From Brevibacterium moorei (GTDB taxonomy: Bacteria; Actinomycetota; Actinomycetes; Actinomycetales; Brevibacteriaceae), in contig NZ_JANIJX010000007.1 in NCBI RefSeq assembly GCF_024580735.1, positions 62,001-126,000 on the forward strand: 64,000 nucleotides of DNA. Reading direction: 5' to 3'. Every line of letters begins with the position of its first letter. Position 1 is the stretch's first letter. This document shows positions 9,459 through 17,088 of this stretch, one piece after another. The position numbers and the translations under genes are program-made. The notes under the pieces are model-generated. The model was not told the DNA's origin. It searched no databases and saw nothing but the letters and a program-made list of their open reading frames with translations.

Positions 9459-10310
9459 ATGACGACCAGTGCTGAACTGGCGGCCCAGTACGGGCTCTCG
9501 CGTGTCGGTGCGCGTCCGAACCTCTTCGCGTATTTGCGCGAGGTGTGGAAGCGCCGTGACTTCACACTCTCGCTCGCCAAGTACCGGATCAAGAGCGAGA
9601 ACGAGCGCAACCGTTTGGGAATGGCGTGGGTACTGCTGCGCCCCATCCTCTCGGCCATCATGTACGGCTGCATCTTCGGATTGATCCTGGGCGGCTCGAG
9701 GCCCCCGAACTTCGTGCCCTATGTGGTCGTCGGAGTGTTCATGTTGGAGTTCTTCAACTCCTCGATGACCGGCGGCTCGAAGTCGATCATCAAGAACACC
9801 TCCCTGGTCCAGACCCTGCCCTTCCCCCGCATGGTGCTGGTGATCGCACAGGTGGCGCAGAACCTGCTGAACTTCATCCCGACCCTGCTGCTCATGGTCA
9901 TCGTCGCGATGATCTTCGGGGCCAGGCCCAGCTGGTCCTGGTTCGCCATGATCGGGTTGATCGTCCTGTTCACGATGTTCAACATGGGCGTGGCGCTCAT
10001 CTTCGCCCGCCTGACAGTGCACTTCCACGATCTGAGCCAGGTCACCCCCTTCATCTCCCGGATGATCTTCTACACCTCCGGCGTGTTCTTCGACCCGCAG
10101 CGGATCGTCGCGGGCCACCCCGTGTTGGAGGCGATCTACCCCTGGCATCCACTCAACGAGGTGCTGTCGATCGCCCGCGGCCTCCTGCTGCCGGCCGACC
10201 ATCCCTACGACCCCTCGATGTGGTGGATGCTGGCCATCTGGTCCGTCGTCATGCTGGTCGTCGGCACCGTGTACTTCTGGAAGGCCGAGGAGCGATATGG
10301 GCGCGAATGA
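9459..10310 (+). CDS. ABC-2 type polysaccharide/teichoic acid export permease
   Basis: Membrane component of a polymer exporter (TagG/RfbA-like), 283 residues. The N-terminal cytoplasmic stretch LREVWKRRDFTLSLAKYRIK is followed by six hydrophobic segments, with the family motif YTSGVFFDPQR and AIYPWHPLNEV near the last helices. It probably carries lipid-linked teichoic acid or a related glycopolymer outward together with the ATPase encoded next. Start choice is uncertain: ATG 9459 is 13 bases from GGAAG, whereas GTG 9447 is too close to it. A TACACT -10-like box lies at 9413-9418. The 3' end overlaps the ATPase gene by 14 bases, indicating coupled translation. Confidence 0.88.
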   Translation: MTTSAELAAQYGLSRVGARPNLFAYLREVWKRRDFTLSLAKYRIKSENERNRLGMAWVLLRPILSAIMYGCIFGLILGGSRPPNFVPYVVVGVFMLEFFNSSMTGGSKSIIKNTSLVQTLPFPRMVLVIAQVAQNLLNFIPTLLLMVIVAMIFGARPSWSWFAMIGLIVLFTMFNMGVALIFARLTVHFHDLSQVTPFISRMIFYTSGVFFDPQRIVAGHPVLEAIYPWHPLNEVLSIARGLLLPADHPYDPSMWWMLAIWSVVMLVVGTVYFWKAEERYGRE

Positions 10311-11346
10311 CGATTGGGAAGAGGACTGGGAGTACATCCTGACGGGTGTCCGCCCGGCCGACCGCCCGGTTCCCGTGCCGGCGGGGGCCGAGGACGCGCA
10401 GAGTGAGCTGCCGCGGCCCCGTTCCGCACGGGTCGCCGCGATTCGGGCGGACGAGGCGTGGCAGGCGCAGGCCCTGGAGGCCGCGCGCGCCCGCAACCCG
10501 GAGCCGGCCGCTCAGCCCACGCCCGTTCCTGTACAGGTCAAGGAGCGCCCGTTCCGCGAACCGCGCCCCACCACCGGCAGCCTCGGTGTGATCACCGCAC
10601 AGCCGGAGAAGGACCAACCGATCGTCATCTGCGACGATCTGCACATCGAGTTCAAGACCCTGGCCACCGGCAAACGGGTCGCGGGCAACGACCTGGCCGG
10701 CATGCTCAAGCGCAGTGGCGGCCGCTCGATGAAGACCGTGCACGCGCTCAAGGGCATCTCCTTCGTCGCGCACGCGAACGAATCGATCGGCGTCATCGGC
10801 TCCAACGGTTCGGGCAAGTCGACCCTGATGCGCACCCTGACCGGGCTGATCCCGCCCACCCGCGGTGCCGTCTACGCCAACAGCAGGCCCAACCTGCTGG
10901 GCGTCGGCGCGGCGCTGATCCGGGACCTGTCGGGCTCCCAGAACGTCATCCTGGGCGGCCTGGCGATGGGCATGAGCCGGGAGGACATCGAATCGAAGTA
11001 CGACGACATCGTGAAGTTCGCCGGGCTGGAGAAGTTCATCGACCTGCCGATGCGCACCTATTCCTCCGGTATGACCGCGCGCCTGAAATTCGCGATTGCC
11101 ACGGCCAGGGACTACGAGATCCTGATCGTCGACGAGGCCCTGTCCGTGGGTGACAAGCAGTTCCAGCAGCGCTCCGAGAAACGCATCCGCGATATCCGCG
11201 AGAATGCCGGAACCGTCTTCCTGGTGTCGCATTCGATGCGATCGATCCGCGATACCTGTAACCGCACCATCTGGATCGAGAAGGGCGATCTGCGCGCCGA
11301 TGGGCCCACCGCAGACGTCGTGAAGGAATACGAGAAGCACAAGTGA
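10297..11346 (+). CDS. Polysaccharide/teichoic acid ABC transporter ATP-binding protein (TagH-like)
   Basis: Cytoplasmic ATPase that powers the permease encoded just upstream, 349 residues. Walker A GSNGSGKST is at residues 168-176, the signature motif is YSSGMTARLKFAIATA, Walker B ILIVDEALSVGD has Asp279/Glu280, and the switch His is in VSHSMRSI. This set matches the polymer-export ABC group (TagH, RfbE, Wzt). About 105 residues precede the ABC domain; they are acidic at first (NDDWEEDWEYILTG) and then rich in Ala, Arg and Pro, and look disordered. That extension is not typical of the core family. It overlaps both its neighbours (14 and 4 bases). Confidence 0.92.
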   Translation: MGANDDWEEDWEYILTGVRPADRPVPVPAGAEDAQSELPRPRSARVAAIRADEAWQAQALEAARARNPEPAAQPTPVPVQVKERPFREPRPTTGSLGVITAQPEKDQPIVICDDLHIEFKTLATGKRVAGNDLAGMLKRSGGRSMKTVHALKGISFVAHANESIGVIGSNGSGKSTLMRTLTGLIPPTRGAVYANSRPNLLGVGAALIRDLSGSQNVILGGLAMGMSREDIESKYDDIVKFAGLEKFIDLPMRTYSSGMTARLKFAIATARDYEILIVDEALSVGDKQFQQRSEKRIRDIRENAGTVFLVSHSMRSIRDTCNRTIWIEKGDLRADGPTADVVKEYEKHK

Positions 11347-12470
11347 CACATTCCCCGGTCGGCGCGCTGGCGCCCCAGGCCCTGCCCGAACTGCCGGCCC
11401 ATCCCGGCGTGTCCTTCATCATGCCGGTGCTCAACGAGGCCCAGACCATCGCGGCGGCGATCGCGACGATCCTGGCCCAGGACTACGACGACGAGATCGA
11501 GATCGTGGTGGCGCTGGGGCCCTCAACAGACGATACGACGGAGATCGTCACCGATATCGCGGCGACCGATCGACGGGTGAAGATCGTGCACAATCTCGCC
11601 GGTGACACCCCGACCAGTCTGAACCTGGCCGTCGCCCAGACCAGCATGCCCGTCATCATCCGGGTCGATGCGCACTCGGAACTGACCCCCGACTACGCCC
11701 GCCGCGGGGTCGAGGTGCTGCGGTCCACCGGCGCCGCCAACTGCGGCGGCCTGATGCTCGCCCGCGGCACCGGGGCGTTCCAGCGGGCGGTGGCCAGGGC
11801 GTATATGAGCCCGCTGGGTCTGGGCGGGCCGGCCTATCACGCCGGGGACGAGGCACAGGACGCGGAAAGCGCCTATCTGGGCATTTTCCGCCGCGAGGTC
11901 TTCGAGGTGTTGGGCGGCTTCGACGAGGAGCTGCGGCGCGGCCAGGACTGGGAACTCAATCTGCGCATCCGCGCCGCCGGCGGGCGGATCCGGTTCGCTC
12001 CCGAGCTGCAGGTCGTATACCGGCCACGCACCTCGTACAAGCGGATCGCCCAGCAGTTCTACGCCACCGGCATCTGGCGTGCGGAGATCACCCGGCGCTA
12101 TCCGCGCAGGACGTCCCTACGCTATTTCGCCCCGCCCCTGCTGGTGCTGGGGGTCTCGGCCGCGCTGCTCGAAGCGCTGTTGCAGGTCTGCGGGATCACC
12201 GGCCACTGGCCGAAACCGCTGCGCCGGTTCACCTCCCTGGTGCACGTGCCCAGCCTGGCCTATGCCGGCCTGGTACTGCGCGCGGGCCTGCGGGCCGAGG
12301 ACGCCGGAGCGTTGGAGCGGGCGTGGTTCATGCTCATCCTGCCGACCATGCACATCACCTGGGGCGCGGGATTCCTGCGCGGCCTGGTCACCGGGGCGAC
12401 CGGAGTGACCGATCGCAGCCGTGGCACCCTGTTGACCGCCACTGAGACGGCCGGGGACGAAGCACGATGA
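11343..12470 (+). CDS. Family 2 glycosyltransferase (ExoA-like), membrane-associated
   Basis: Glycosyltransferase of 375 residues with a GT-A fold. SFIMPVLNEAQTI at the N-terminus is the nucleotide-sugar entry strand, VDAHSEL (D109-A-H111) replaces the usual DXD as in succinoglycan ExoA-type enzymes, and RRGQDWELNLRIRAAGGRI holds the catalytic acidic residue. Hydrophobic stretches after about residue 255 (PPLLVLGVSAALLEALL and later) suggest membrane anchoring. GTG is the start and overlaps the ATPase stop (GTGA). It probably adds a sugar to the polymer or to its linkage unit at the inner membrane face; donor and acceptor are unknown. Confidence 0.85.
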   Translation: MTHSPVGALAPQALPELPAHPGVSFIMPVLNEAQTIAAAIATILAQDYDDEIEIVVALGPSTDDTTEIVTDIAATDRRVKIVHNLAGDTPTSLNLAVAQTSMPVIIRVDAHSELTPDYARRGVEVLRSTGAANCGGLMLARGTGAFQRAVARAYMSPLGLGGPAYHAGDEAQDAESAYLGIFRREVFEVLGGFDEELRRGQDWELNLRIRAAGGRIRFAPELQVVYRPRTSYKRIAQQFYATGIWRAEITRRYPRRTSLRYFAPPLLVLGVSAALLEALLQVCGITGHWPKPLRRFTSLVHVPSLAYAGLVLRAGLRAEDAGALERAWFMLILPTMHITWGAGFLRGLVTGATGVTDRSRGTLLTATETAGDEAR

Positions 12471-13525
12471 GCGCGCGGAAGAAGAAATCCGCAGCGTCCG
12501 GGTCCGTTCGGCCCGGCAAGCAGGGGAAGCAGGCCCCGGACGCAGCGGCACTGGAGCGCGCGGCCAAGGACGCCAAGCGCCAGGCCCGGATCGATCGGCT
12601 GGAGACCGGGGAGCGCAAGAAGTTCAATGCCCCGCTGGTCGCCGGGGCCATCGTCGTGCTCGCGGTGATCGTGCTGGTGGCCTACAGTGTGCTCAAACCG
12701 GGCAAGGTCCTCACCGTGGACGCGCTGAACTCCCCGGCGGTGGCGGCGCTTGGCGCAGGCGATGCGCTCTACGCCCCGAATTCCAAGGAGGCGCTGACGG
12801 AGAACGCCCGCTTCGGATATCTGCCGGCACCCCAGGTGGCGCTGACCGCCGATAAGGACGTGGTGGTGGCCGATGCGGCGACGGCGCAGAAGCGGATGGG
12901 CCTGGCCCAGCCGGTCGCCCGGACCGGCACCAAGGACTTCCTGGCGGCGAAGATCGCACCATTCGACGGTGCGCAGAACGCCAAACAGGGCACTCCGCTG
13001 ACCTGGCACCAGGCCCTGGACGAGTTGGGCAAGGCCACGGTCTTCAACGTGCAGATCGACTCCGTGGACGTGGTCGAACCGTTCCTGGCCGATGTCGATT
13101 CGGCCGGTCGCGCCGATGGACTCATCGTGCGCTCGAACAGCCTGCAGGTGCTGCGGGCCGTTTCCCAGGGGTCCAAGGGCGCGATCGCCACTCTCTACGA
13201 ACAGCCCGCCGCCCATGCGCAGGCGGCGCCGGACGCTGCGGTGAAGAAGGCCGCCGAGCTGGCCGAGCTCGACGGGCGGGACGCGTCGGCCGCAGCGGGC
13301 GACGGTGCACAGACACCGGAGGATCTCAAGCGGGCCGGGGTGACGATGGTCGCGGTGCCCGCGGGAGCGGATGACCTGAAGTCCTGGACCGATGCGGGGT
13401 TGAAGGTCTGGGTCACGGGCGTGCCCGATAAGAACCGTTTGGACTCCCTGGCCGGCGCGGGCGTGTTCGGCGCGCTGGCGCACAATCCCTTCGCCATCCA
13501 GCCCTCGGCGGTCAAGACCGACTGA
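12467..13525 (+). CDS. Single-pass membrane protein with a degenerate glycerophosphodiesterase-like domain
   Basis: Product of 352 residues: a charged Lys/Arg-rich cytoplasmic N-terminus (1-62), one transmembrane helix (APLVAGAIVVLAVIVLVAYS, about 63-82), then an extracytoplasmic domain. Its order of motifs follows the GDPD TIM barrel: a segment like 'APEN' (YAPNSKEAL), QVALTADKDVVVADAAT where active enzymes read ELDVQLTKDGVPVVIHD, TWHQALDELGKATVFNVQID where they read TLEEVL..NIEIK, and a C-terminal LKVWVTGVPDKN...AGVFGALAHNP like the 'V.WTVN...GVDGI.TD.P' end. The catalytic His pair and the metal-binding Glu/Asp appear replaced, so it is probably inactive. It overlaps the glycosyltransferase gene by 4 bases, ending the export operon. 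The resemblance is by eye and should be treated as a hypothesis. Confidence 0.6.
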   Translation: MSARKKKSAASGSVRPGKQGKQAPDAAALERAAKDAKRQARIDRLETGERKKFNAPLVAGAIVVLAVIVLVAYSVLKPGKVLTVDALNSPAVAALGAGDALYAPNSKEALTENARFGYLPAPQVALTADKDVVVADAATAQKRMGLAQPVARTGTKDFLAAKIAPFDGAQNAKQGTPLTWHQALDELGKATVFNVQIDSVDVVEPFLADVDSAGRADGLIVRSNSLQVLRAVSQGSKGAIATLYEQPAAHAQAAPDAAVKKAAELAELDGRDASAAAGDGAQTPEDLKRAGVTMVAVPAGADDLKSWTDAGLKVWVTGVPDKNRLDSLAGAGVFGALAHNPFAIQPSAVKTD

Positions 13526-13533
13526 GCTCTGGG

Positions 13534-13563
13534 CGGCGGGACCGCACCGGTGCGGTCCCGCCG
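13534..13563. terminator. 30-bp perfect palindrome between convergent genes
   Basis: Arms CGGCGGGACCGCACC and GGTGCGGTCCCGCCG are exact reverse complements with no spacer. The palindrome starts nine bases after the stop at 13525 and ends ten bases before the ugd-like stop. It is most likely a bidirectional terminator; there is no T run. Confidence 0.65.
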
Positions 13564-13572
13564 TTACCCGCC

Positions 13573-14904
13573 TTACCTGCCCAAGCCGTGGAAGGTGAAG
13601 CCGGCGGCCTCCCACTCATCCCGGTCGAGCGCATTGCGCCCATCGATCACCACGGGCGCCGGGGCCATGAGCCCGGCGGCGCGGGACGCGGCCAGGTGGC
13701 CGGGGCGGTAGTCCTGCCATTCGGTCAGCAGCAGCACGACCCGGGCCCCGGCCAGGGCCTCGTCGAGATCGTCGACGGCCCGCAGATCGGGAAACCGGCG
13801 CCGCACATTGGCAAGGGCCTGCGGATCGTGGACCGTCACGTCATAGCCGGCCGCCCGGAGGCGGCAGGCGATGTCCAGGGCGGGGGAGTCCCTGACATCG
13901 TCGCTATTGGGTTTGAAGGCCGCCCCCAGCACGGTCACGGCCGGTGCCGCTCCCGCAGCGCCGGGCAGGGCCTCGGCGACGAGGTCGATGACCCGCTGGC
14001 GGCGGCCCAGGTTGATCGCGTCGACCTGCTCGAGCAGCCCGACGGCGCCGGTTGCGCCCAATTCGGCGGACCGGGCGGAGAAGGCGCGGATGTCCTTGGG
14101 CAGGCAGCCCCCGCCGAAGCCGACGCCGGCGGCCAGGAAGGCCGGCCCGATCCGCGGGTCCAGGCCGATTGCCCGGGCAACCTGGGTGACGTCGGCACCG
14201 GAGGCCTCACAGACCTCGGCGATGGCGTTGATGAAACTGATCTTCGTGGCCAGCAGCGAATTCGCGCTGACCTTGACCAGTTCGGCGGTTTCGAAGTTGA
14301 ACACCAGGCGGGGGATGTCCGAGGCCAACAGGGGCGCGTAGACCCGGTCGAGGATGGCCACCTGGGTGGGGTCCTCGGTGCCATCGGCGGTGCCGTAGAT
14401 CAGCCGGTCCGGGTGCAGGGTGTCGGCCACCGCGTGGCCCTCGCGCAGGAACTCCGGGTTCCAGATCAGCTCGAGGTGCTCCAGGTTGCGCAGCTGCCGG
14501 GCCAGGGTGCGCGCGGTGCCCACCGGGACCGTCGACTTGCCCACCAATACGGCCGGCTGCTCCCGGTCCGCCAGCACGCCGGCCAGGGATGCCACGGCCG
14601 CCTGCAGGAAGCTCAGATCGGCGGCGTGGGAATCCGCCCGCTGCGGCGTGCCCAGGGCCAGGAAGTGCACCTCGGCCTCGGCCAGATCCGCGTAGTCGGT
14701 GGTGAAGCGCAGCCGTCCGGAGGCCAGCGAGCGGTCCAGCAGCTCCTGGAAGCCGGGTTCGAAGAACGGCGCGCGCCCGGCGTTGAGCGAGGCGACGCGC
14801 TCGGAATCGACGTCCAGGCCGATCACGGTGTGTCCCAGTTCGGCCATGCACACGGCATGGACGGCGCCCAGGTATCCGACACCGATCACGCTCAAAGTCG
14901 TCAT
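13573..14904 (-). CDS. UDP-glucose 6-dehydrogenase
   Basis: Two-step NAD-dependent oxidation of UDP-glucose to UDP-glucuronate, a precursor for acidic cell-surface polymers. The 443-residue protein starts with the Rossmann motif SVIGVGYLGAVHAVCMAELG, has KSTVPVGTA and NPEFLREGHAV in the first half, and the catalytic Cys267 in GFGGGCLPKD. The C-terminal UDP-binding domain has LGAAFKPNSDDVRDSP. It is convergent with the teichoic acid export operon and may feed it, or another acidic polymer, with glucuronate. The minus-strand start follows AAGGAG at a rather long distance of 11 bases. UDP-N-acetylmannosamine dehydrogenase is the main alternative, but the motif set favours UDP-glucose. Confidence 0.88.
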   Translation of the reverse strand: MTTLSVIGVGYLGAVHAVCMAELGHTVIGLDVDSERVASLNAGRAPFFEPGFQELLDRSLASGRLRFTTDYADLAEAEVHFLALGTPQRADSHAADLSFLQAAVASLAGVLADREQPAVLVGKSTVPVGTARTLARQLRNLEHLELIWNPEFLREGHAVADTLHPDRLIYGTADGTEDPTQVAILDRVYAPLLASDIPRLVFNFETAELVKVSANSLLATKISFINAIAEVCEASGADVTQVARAIGLDPRIGPAFLAAGVGFGGGCLPKDIRAFSARSAELGATGAVGLLEQVDAINLGRRQRVIDLVAEALPGAAGAAPAVTVLGAAFKPNSDDVRDSPALDIACRLRAAGYDVTVHDPQALANVRRRFPDLRAVDDLDEALAGARVVLLLTEWQDYRPGHLAASRAAGLMAPAPVVIDGRNALDRDEWEAAGFTFHGLGR

Positions 14905-15020
14905 GTTCTTCCATTCTCCTTGGGATTTCTACGGCTGCCGTCATGGTACCCGCGCCGGATGAGCCGCTTCTTAAACGGCGGGTGGCCCGGGGCGCGTGCC
15001 GGGTGTGCGAGGGTGCCGAC

Positions 15021-15026
15021 TACGCT
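15021..15026 (+). promoter_or_regulatory. Probable -10 box for the DUF3151 gene
   Basis: TACGCT about 45 bases before the ATG at 15072, giving a leader of roughly 39 bases that contains a GAGGA ribosome site four bases before the start. No clear -35. Confidence 0.35.
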
Positions 15027-15071
15027 GGGAGCCAGATCCCAACGGACCACCCGAGGAATACCGAGGACACC

Positions 15072-15530
15072 ATGAGCGAACACATCTCCCATCCGTCGCT
15101 GATCGGCGACCTGGACGCCAAGCAGCTGGGCCCCCAGCCCACCTACCTGCCCGACGACCACCCTGACGTCGAGGCCGCCAAGCGCCTGGAGGGCGGCGAG
15201 GAACCCATCGATGTGGCCCACGACCTGCCGGCCAGCTGCCTGGCCTGGGCCCTGCTGGCCGACGAGGCCTTCGAAGAGGGACGTCGGGTCGACTCCTACG
15301 CCTACGCCCGGGTGGGCTATCACCGCGGCCTGGACGCCCTGCGCGGCGCCGGCTGGCGGGGCACGGGCCCCATCCCGTTCAGCCATCCGGTCAACCAGGG
15401 CTTCCTGCGGGCGCTGTACGCGCTGGGCCGTGCGGCGGCCTCGATCGGGGAGGAAGAGGAGGCACAGCGGGTGCGGAAGTTCCTCACCGACTCCGACCCC
15501 AGCGCAGTGGCCCAGATCGAAGCGCTCTGA
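15072..15530 (+). CDS. DUF3151 family protein
   Basis: Actinobacterial protein of 152 residues with no known function. Characteristic stretches are LPASCLAWALLADEAF, YAYARVGYHRGLDALR and PFSHPVNQGFLRALYALGRA; the C-terminal half looks helical and repeat-like (TPR-like), without signal peptide or membrane helix. The family typically sits near purA and fba in actinobacteria, and here purA follows directly in the same direction after about 107 bases. The conserved position suggests a housekeeping role, but nothing in the sequence shows a reaction. The start is set by GAGGACACC just upstream. Confidence 0.85.
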   Translation: MSEHISHPSLIGDLDAKQLGPQPTYLPDDHPDVEAAKRLEGGEEPIDVAHDLPASCLAWALLADEAFEEGRRVDSYAYARVGYHRGLDALRGAGWRGTGPIPFSHPVNQGFLRALYALGRAAASIGEEEEAQRVRKFLTDSDPSAVAQIEAL

Positions 15531-15562
15531 GCGCCGACCTCCGCTCGCACCCGCCCGTTCGG

Positions 15563-15568
15563 TAGAAT
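15563..15568 (+). promoter_or_regulatory. purA: Probable -10 box of purA
   Basis: TAGAAT, 33 bases after the DUF3151 stop. Transcription would start near 15575 and give purA a leader of about 63 bases that begins with the inverted repeat at 15579-15609. Confidence 0.45.
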
Positions 15569-15578
15569 GGGCAGGTAC

Positions 15579-15609
15579 ATCCGCGGCCGGATCTACACCG
15601 ACCGCGGAT
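15579..15609 (+). repeat. Inverted repeat at the 5' end of the purA leader
   Basis: Arms ATCCGCGG and CCGCGGAT, exact complements, separated by 15 bases. It would fold at the extreme 5' end of the predicted purA transcript. It could stabilise the mRNA or bind a regulator; no known riboswitch was recognised. Confidence 0.5.
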
Positions 15610-15637
15610 TCCTAGTGTGTGAAAGTTGTGATGACTT

Positions 15638-16924
15638 ATGCCGGCAATTGTGGTCGTCGGAGCCCAGTGGGGCGACGAGGGTAAGGGAAAGACTACCGAC
15701 ATCCTGGGTACCCGCGTGGATTACGTGGTCAAGCCCAACGGCGGGAACAACGCCGGGCACACCGTCGTCGTCGGCGGTGAGAAGTACGAACTCAAGCTTC
15801 TGCCCGCCGGCATCCTGTCCCCGAACGTCACCCCGGTCATCGGCAACGGCGTGGTCGTCAACCTCGAGGCCCTGTTCACGGAGATCGACGCGCTTCAGGC
15901 CCGCGGTGCCCGCACCGATCATCTGAAGATCTCCGCCAATGCCCATGTGGTCGCGCCCTTCCACCAGACGCTGGACAAGGTCACGGAGCGCTTCCTGGGC
16001 AAGCGGGCCATCGGCACCACCGGCCGCGGCATCGGCCCGGCCTACTCCGATAAGGCATCGCGCCTGGGCATTCGCATCCAGGACCTGTTCGACGAATCGA
16101 TCCTGCGCCAGAAGGTCGAGGGATCGCTCAAACAGAAGAACGAACTGCTGGTCAAGATCTACAACCGCCGCGCCGTGGACGTCGACGAGACCGTGGATTA
16201 CCTGCTGCAGTTCGCCGAGCGCCTGCGCCCCATGGTCGCCGACACCGAACTACTGCTCAACCAGGCCCTGGACGCCGGCAAGGTCGTCGTGATGGAGGGC
16301 GGCCAGGCGACCATGCTCGATGTGGACCACGGCACCTACCCCTTCGTCACCAGCTCGAACCCGACCGCCGGCGGAGCCTGCGTCGGCTCTGGCATCGGGC
16401 CCACCCGGATCACCCGGTCGGTGGGCATCATCAAGGCGTACACGACCCGCGTGGGCGCGGGCCCCTTCCCCACGGAACTGTTCGACGATATGGGCCTGTA
16501 CCTGCAGAAGACGGGCGGGGAGTACGGCGTGAACACCGGCCGGCCGCGCCGCTGCGGCTGGTACGACGCGGTCGTGGCCCGCTACGCCGCGCGCGTCAAC
16601 GGCTTCACCGACTATGTGCTGACCAAACTGGACGTGCTCTCCGGGATCGAGGAGATCCCGGTATGCGTGGGCTATGACGTCGACGGGGTGCGCCTGGACG
16701 AGATGCCCACGAGCCAGTCGGACTTCCACCACGCCACCCCGGTCTACGAGACCTTCCCCGGGTGGAAAGAGGACATCACCTCGGCGCGCAGCTTCGAGGA
16801 CCTGCCGCGCAATGCCCAGGACTACGTGCTCGCACTGGAGCGCCTGTCCGGCTGCCGGATGTCGGTGATCGGCGTTGGCCCGGATCGCGAACAGTCGATC
16901 GTGCGCCACAGCCTGTTGGACTGA
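15638..16924 (+). CDS. purA: Adenylosuccinate synthetase
   Basis: Converts IMP and aspartate with GTP to adenylosuccinate, the first step from IMP to AMP. It has 428 residues, the usual length. The N-terminal [17 protein letters not shown] holds the catalytic Asp and GTP P-loop; [12 protein letters not shown] follows with the catalytic His; the IMP loop [16 protein letters not shown], the [20 protein letters not shown] segment and the C-terminal GTP-binding TKLDVLSG are all present. It is monocistronic or follows DUF3151, and is bounded downstream by a strong hairpin. The other pur genes lie 14-37 kb away. Confidence 0.98.
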   Translation: MPAIVVVGAQWGDEGKGKTTDILGTRVDYVVKPNGGNNAGHTVVVGGEKYELKLLPAGILSPNVTPVIGNGVVVNLEALFTEIDALQARGARTDHLKISANAHVVAPFHQTLDKVTERFLGKRAIGTTGRGIGPAYSDKASRLGIRIQDLFDESILRQKVEGSLKQKNELLVKIYNRRAVDVDETVDYLLQFAERLRPMVADTELLLNQALDAGKVVVMEGGQATMLDVDHGTYPFVTSSNPTAGGACVGSGIGPTRITRSVGIIKAYTTRVGAGPFPTELFDDMGLYLQKTGGEYGVNTGRPRRCGWYDAVVARYAARVNGFTDYVLTKLDVLSGIEEIPVCVGYDVDGVRLDEMPTSQSDFHHATPVYETFPGWKEDITSARSFEDLPRNAQDYVLALERLSGCRMSVIGVGPDREQSIVRHSLLD

Positions 16925-16964
16925 GCTGCTCGTTGAACTGAGAGGGTCGCCCGGCCCCGTATCA

Positions 16965-17013
16965 TTCGGCCGACGTGTAAAGTCTTCGACGATTTCTTTA
17001 CACGTCGGCCGAA
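16965..17013. terminator. Perfect 18-bp inverted repeat between purA and the peptidase gene
   Basis: Arm one (16965-16982) begins TTCGGCCGACGTGTAAAG; arm two (16996-17013) is its exact complement; the loop is 13 bases. It starts 40 bases after the purA stop, so a terminator is the simplest reading, although no T run follows. The motif ACGTGT in the stem occurs again just outside it at 17013-17018, giving an ACACGT-N7-ACGTGT second palindrome at 17000-17018, so protein binding is also possible. Confidence 0.5.
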
Positions 17014-17076
17014 CGTGTCAAGGGGCTTTCCATGTCGTCCCTATCGGCGAATCCCGGCCGTGTCCGCCCCGTCCGA

Positions 17077-17082
17077 TAGGGT
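17077..17082 (+). promoter_or_regulatory. -10 box of leaderless peptidase transcript
   Basis: TAGGGT six bases before the ATG at 17089. No ribosome site precedes the start, which supports leaderless transcription. Confidence 0.5.
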
Positions 17083-17088
17083 GACACC

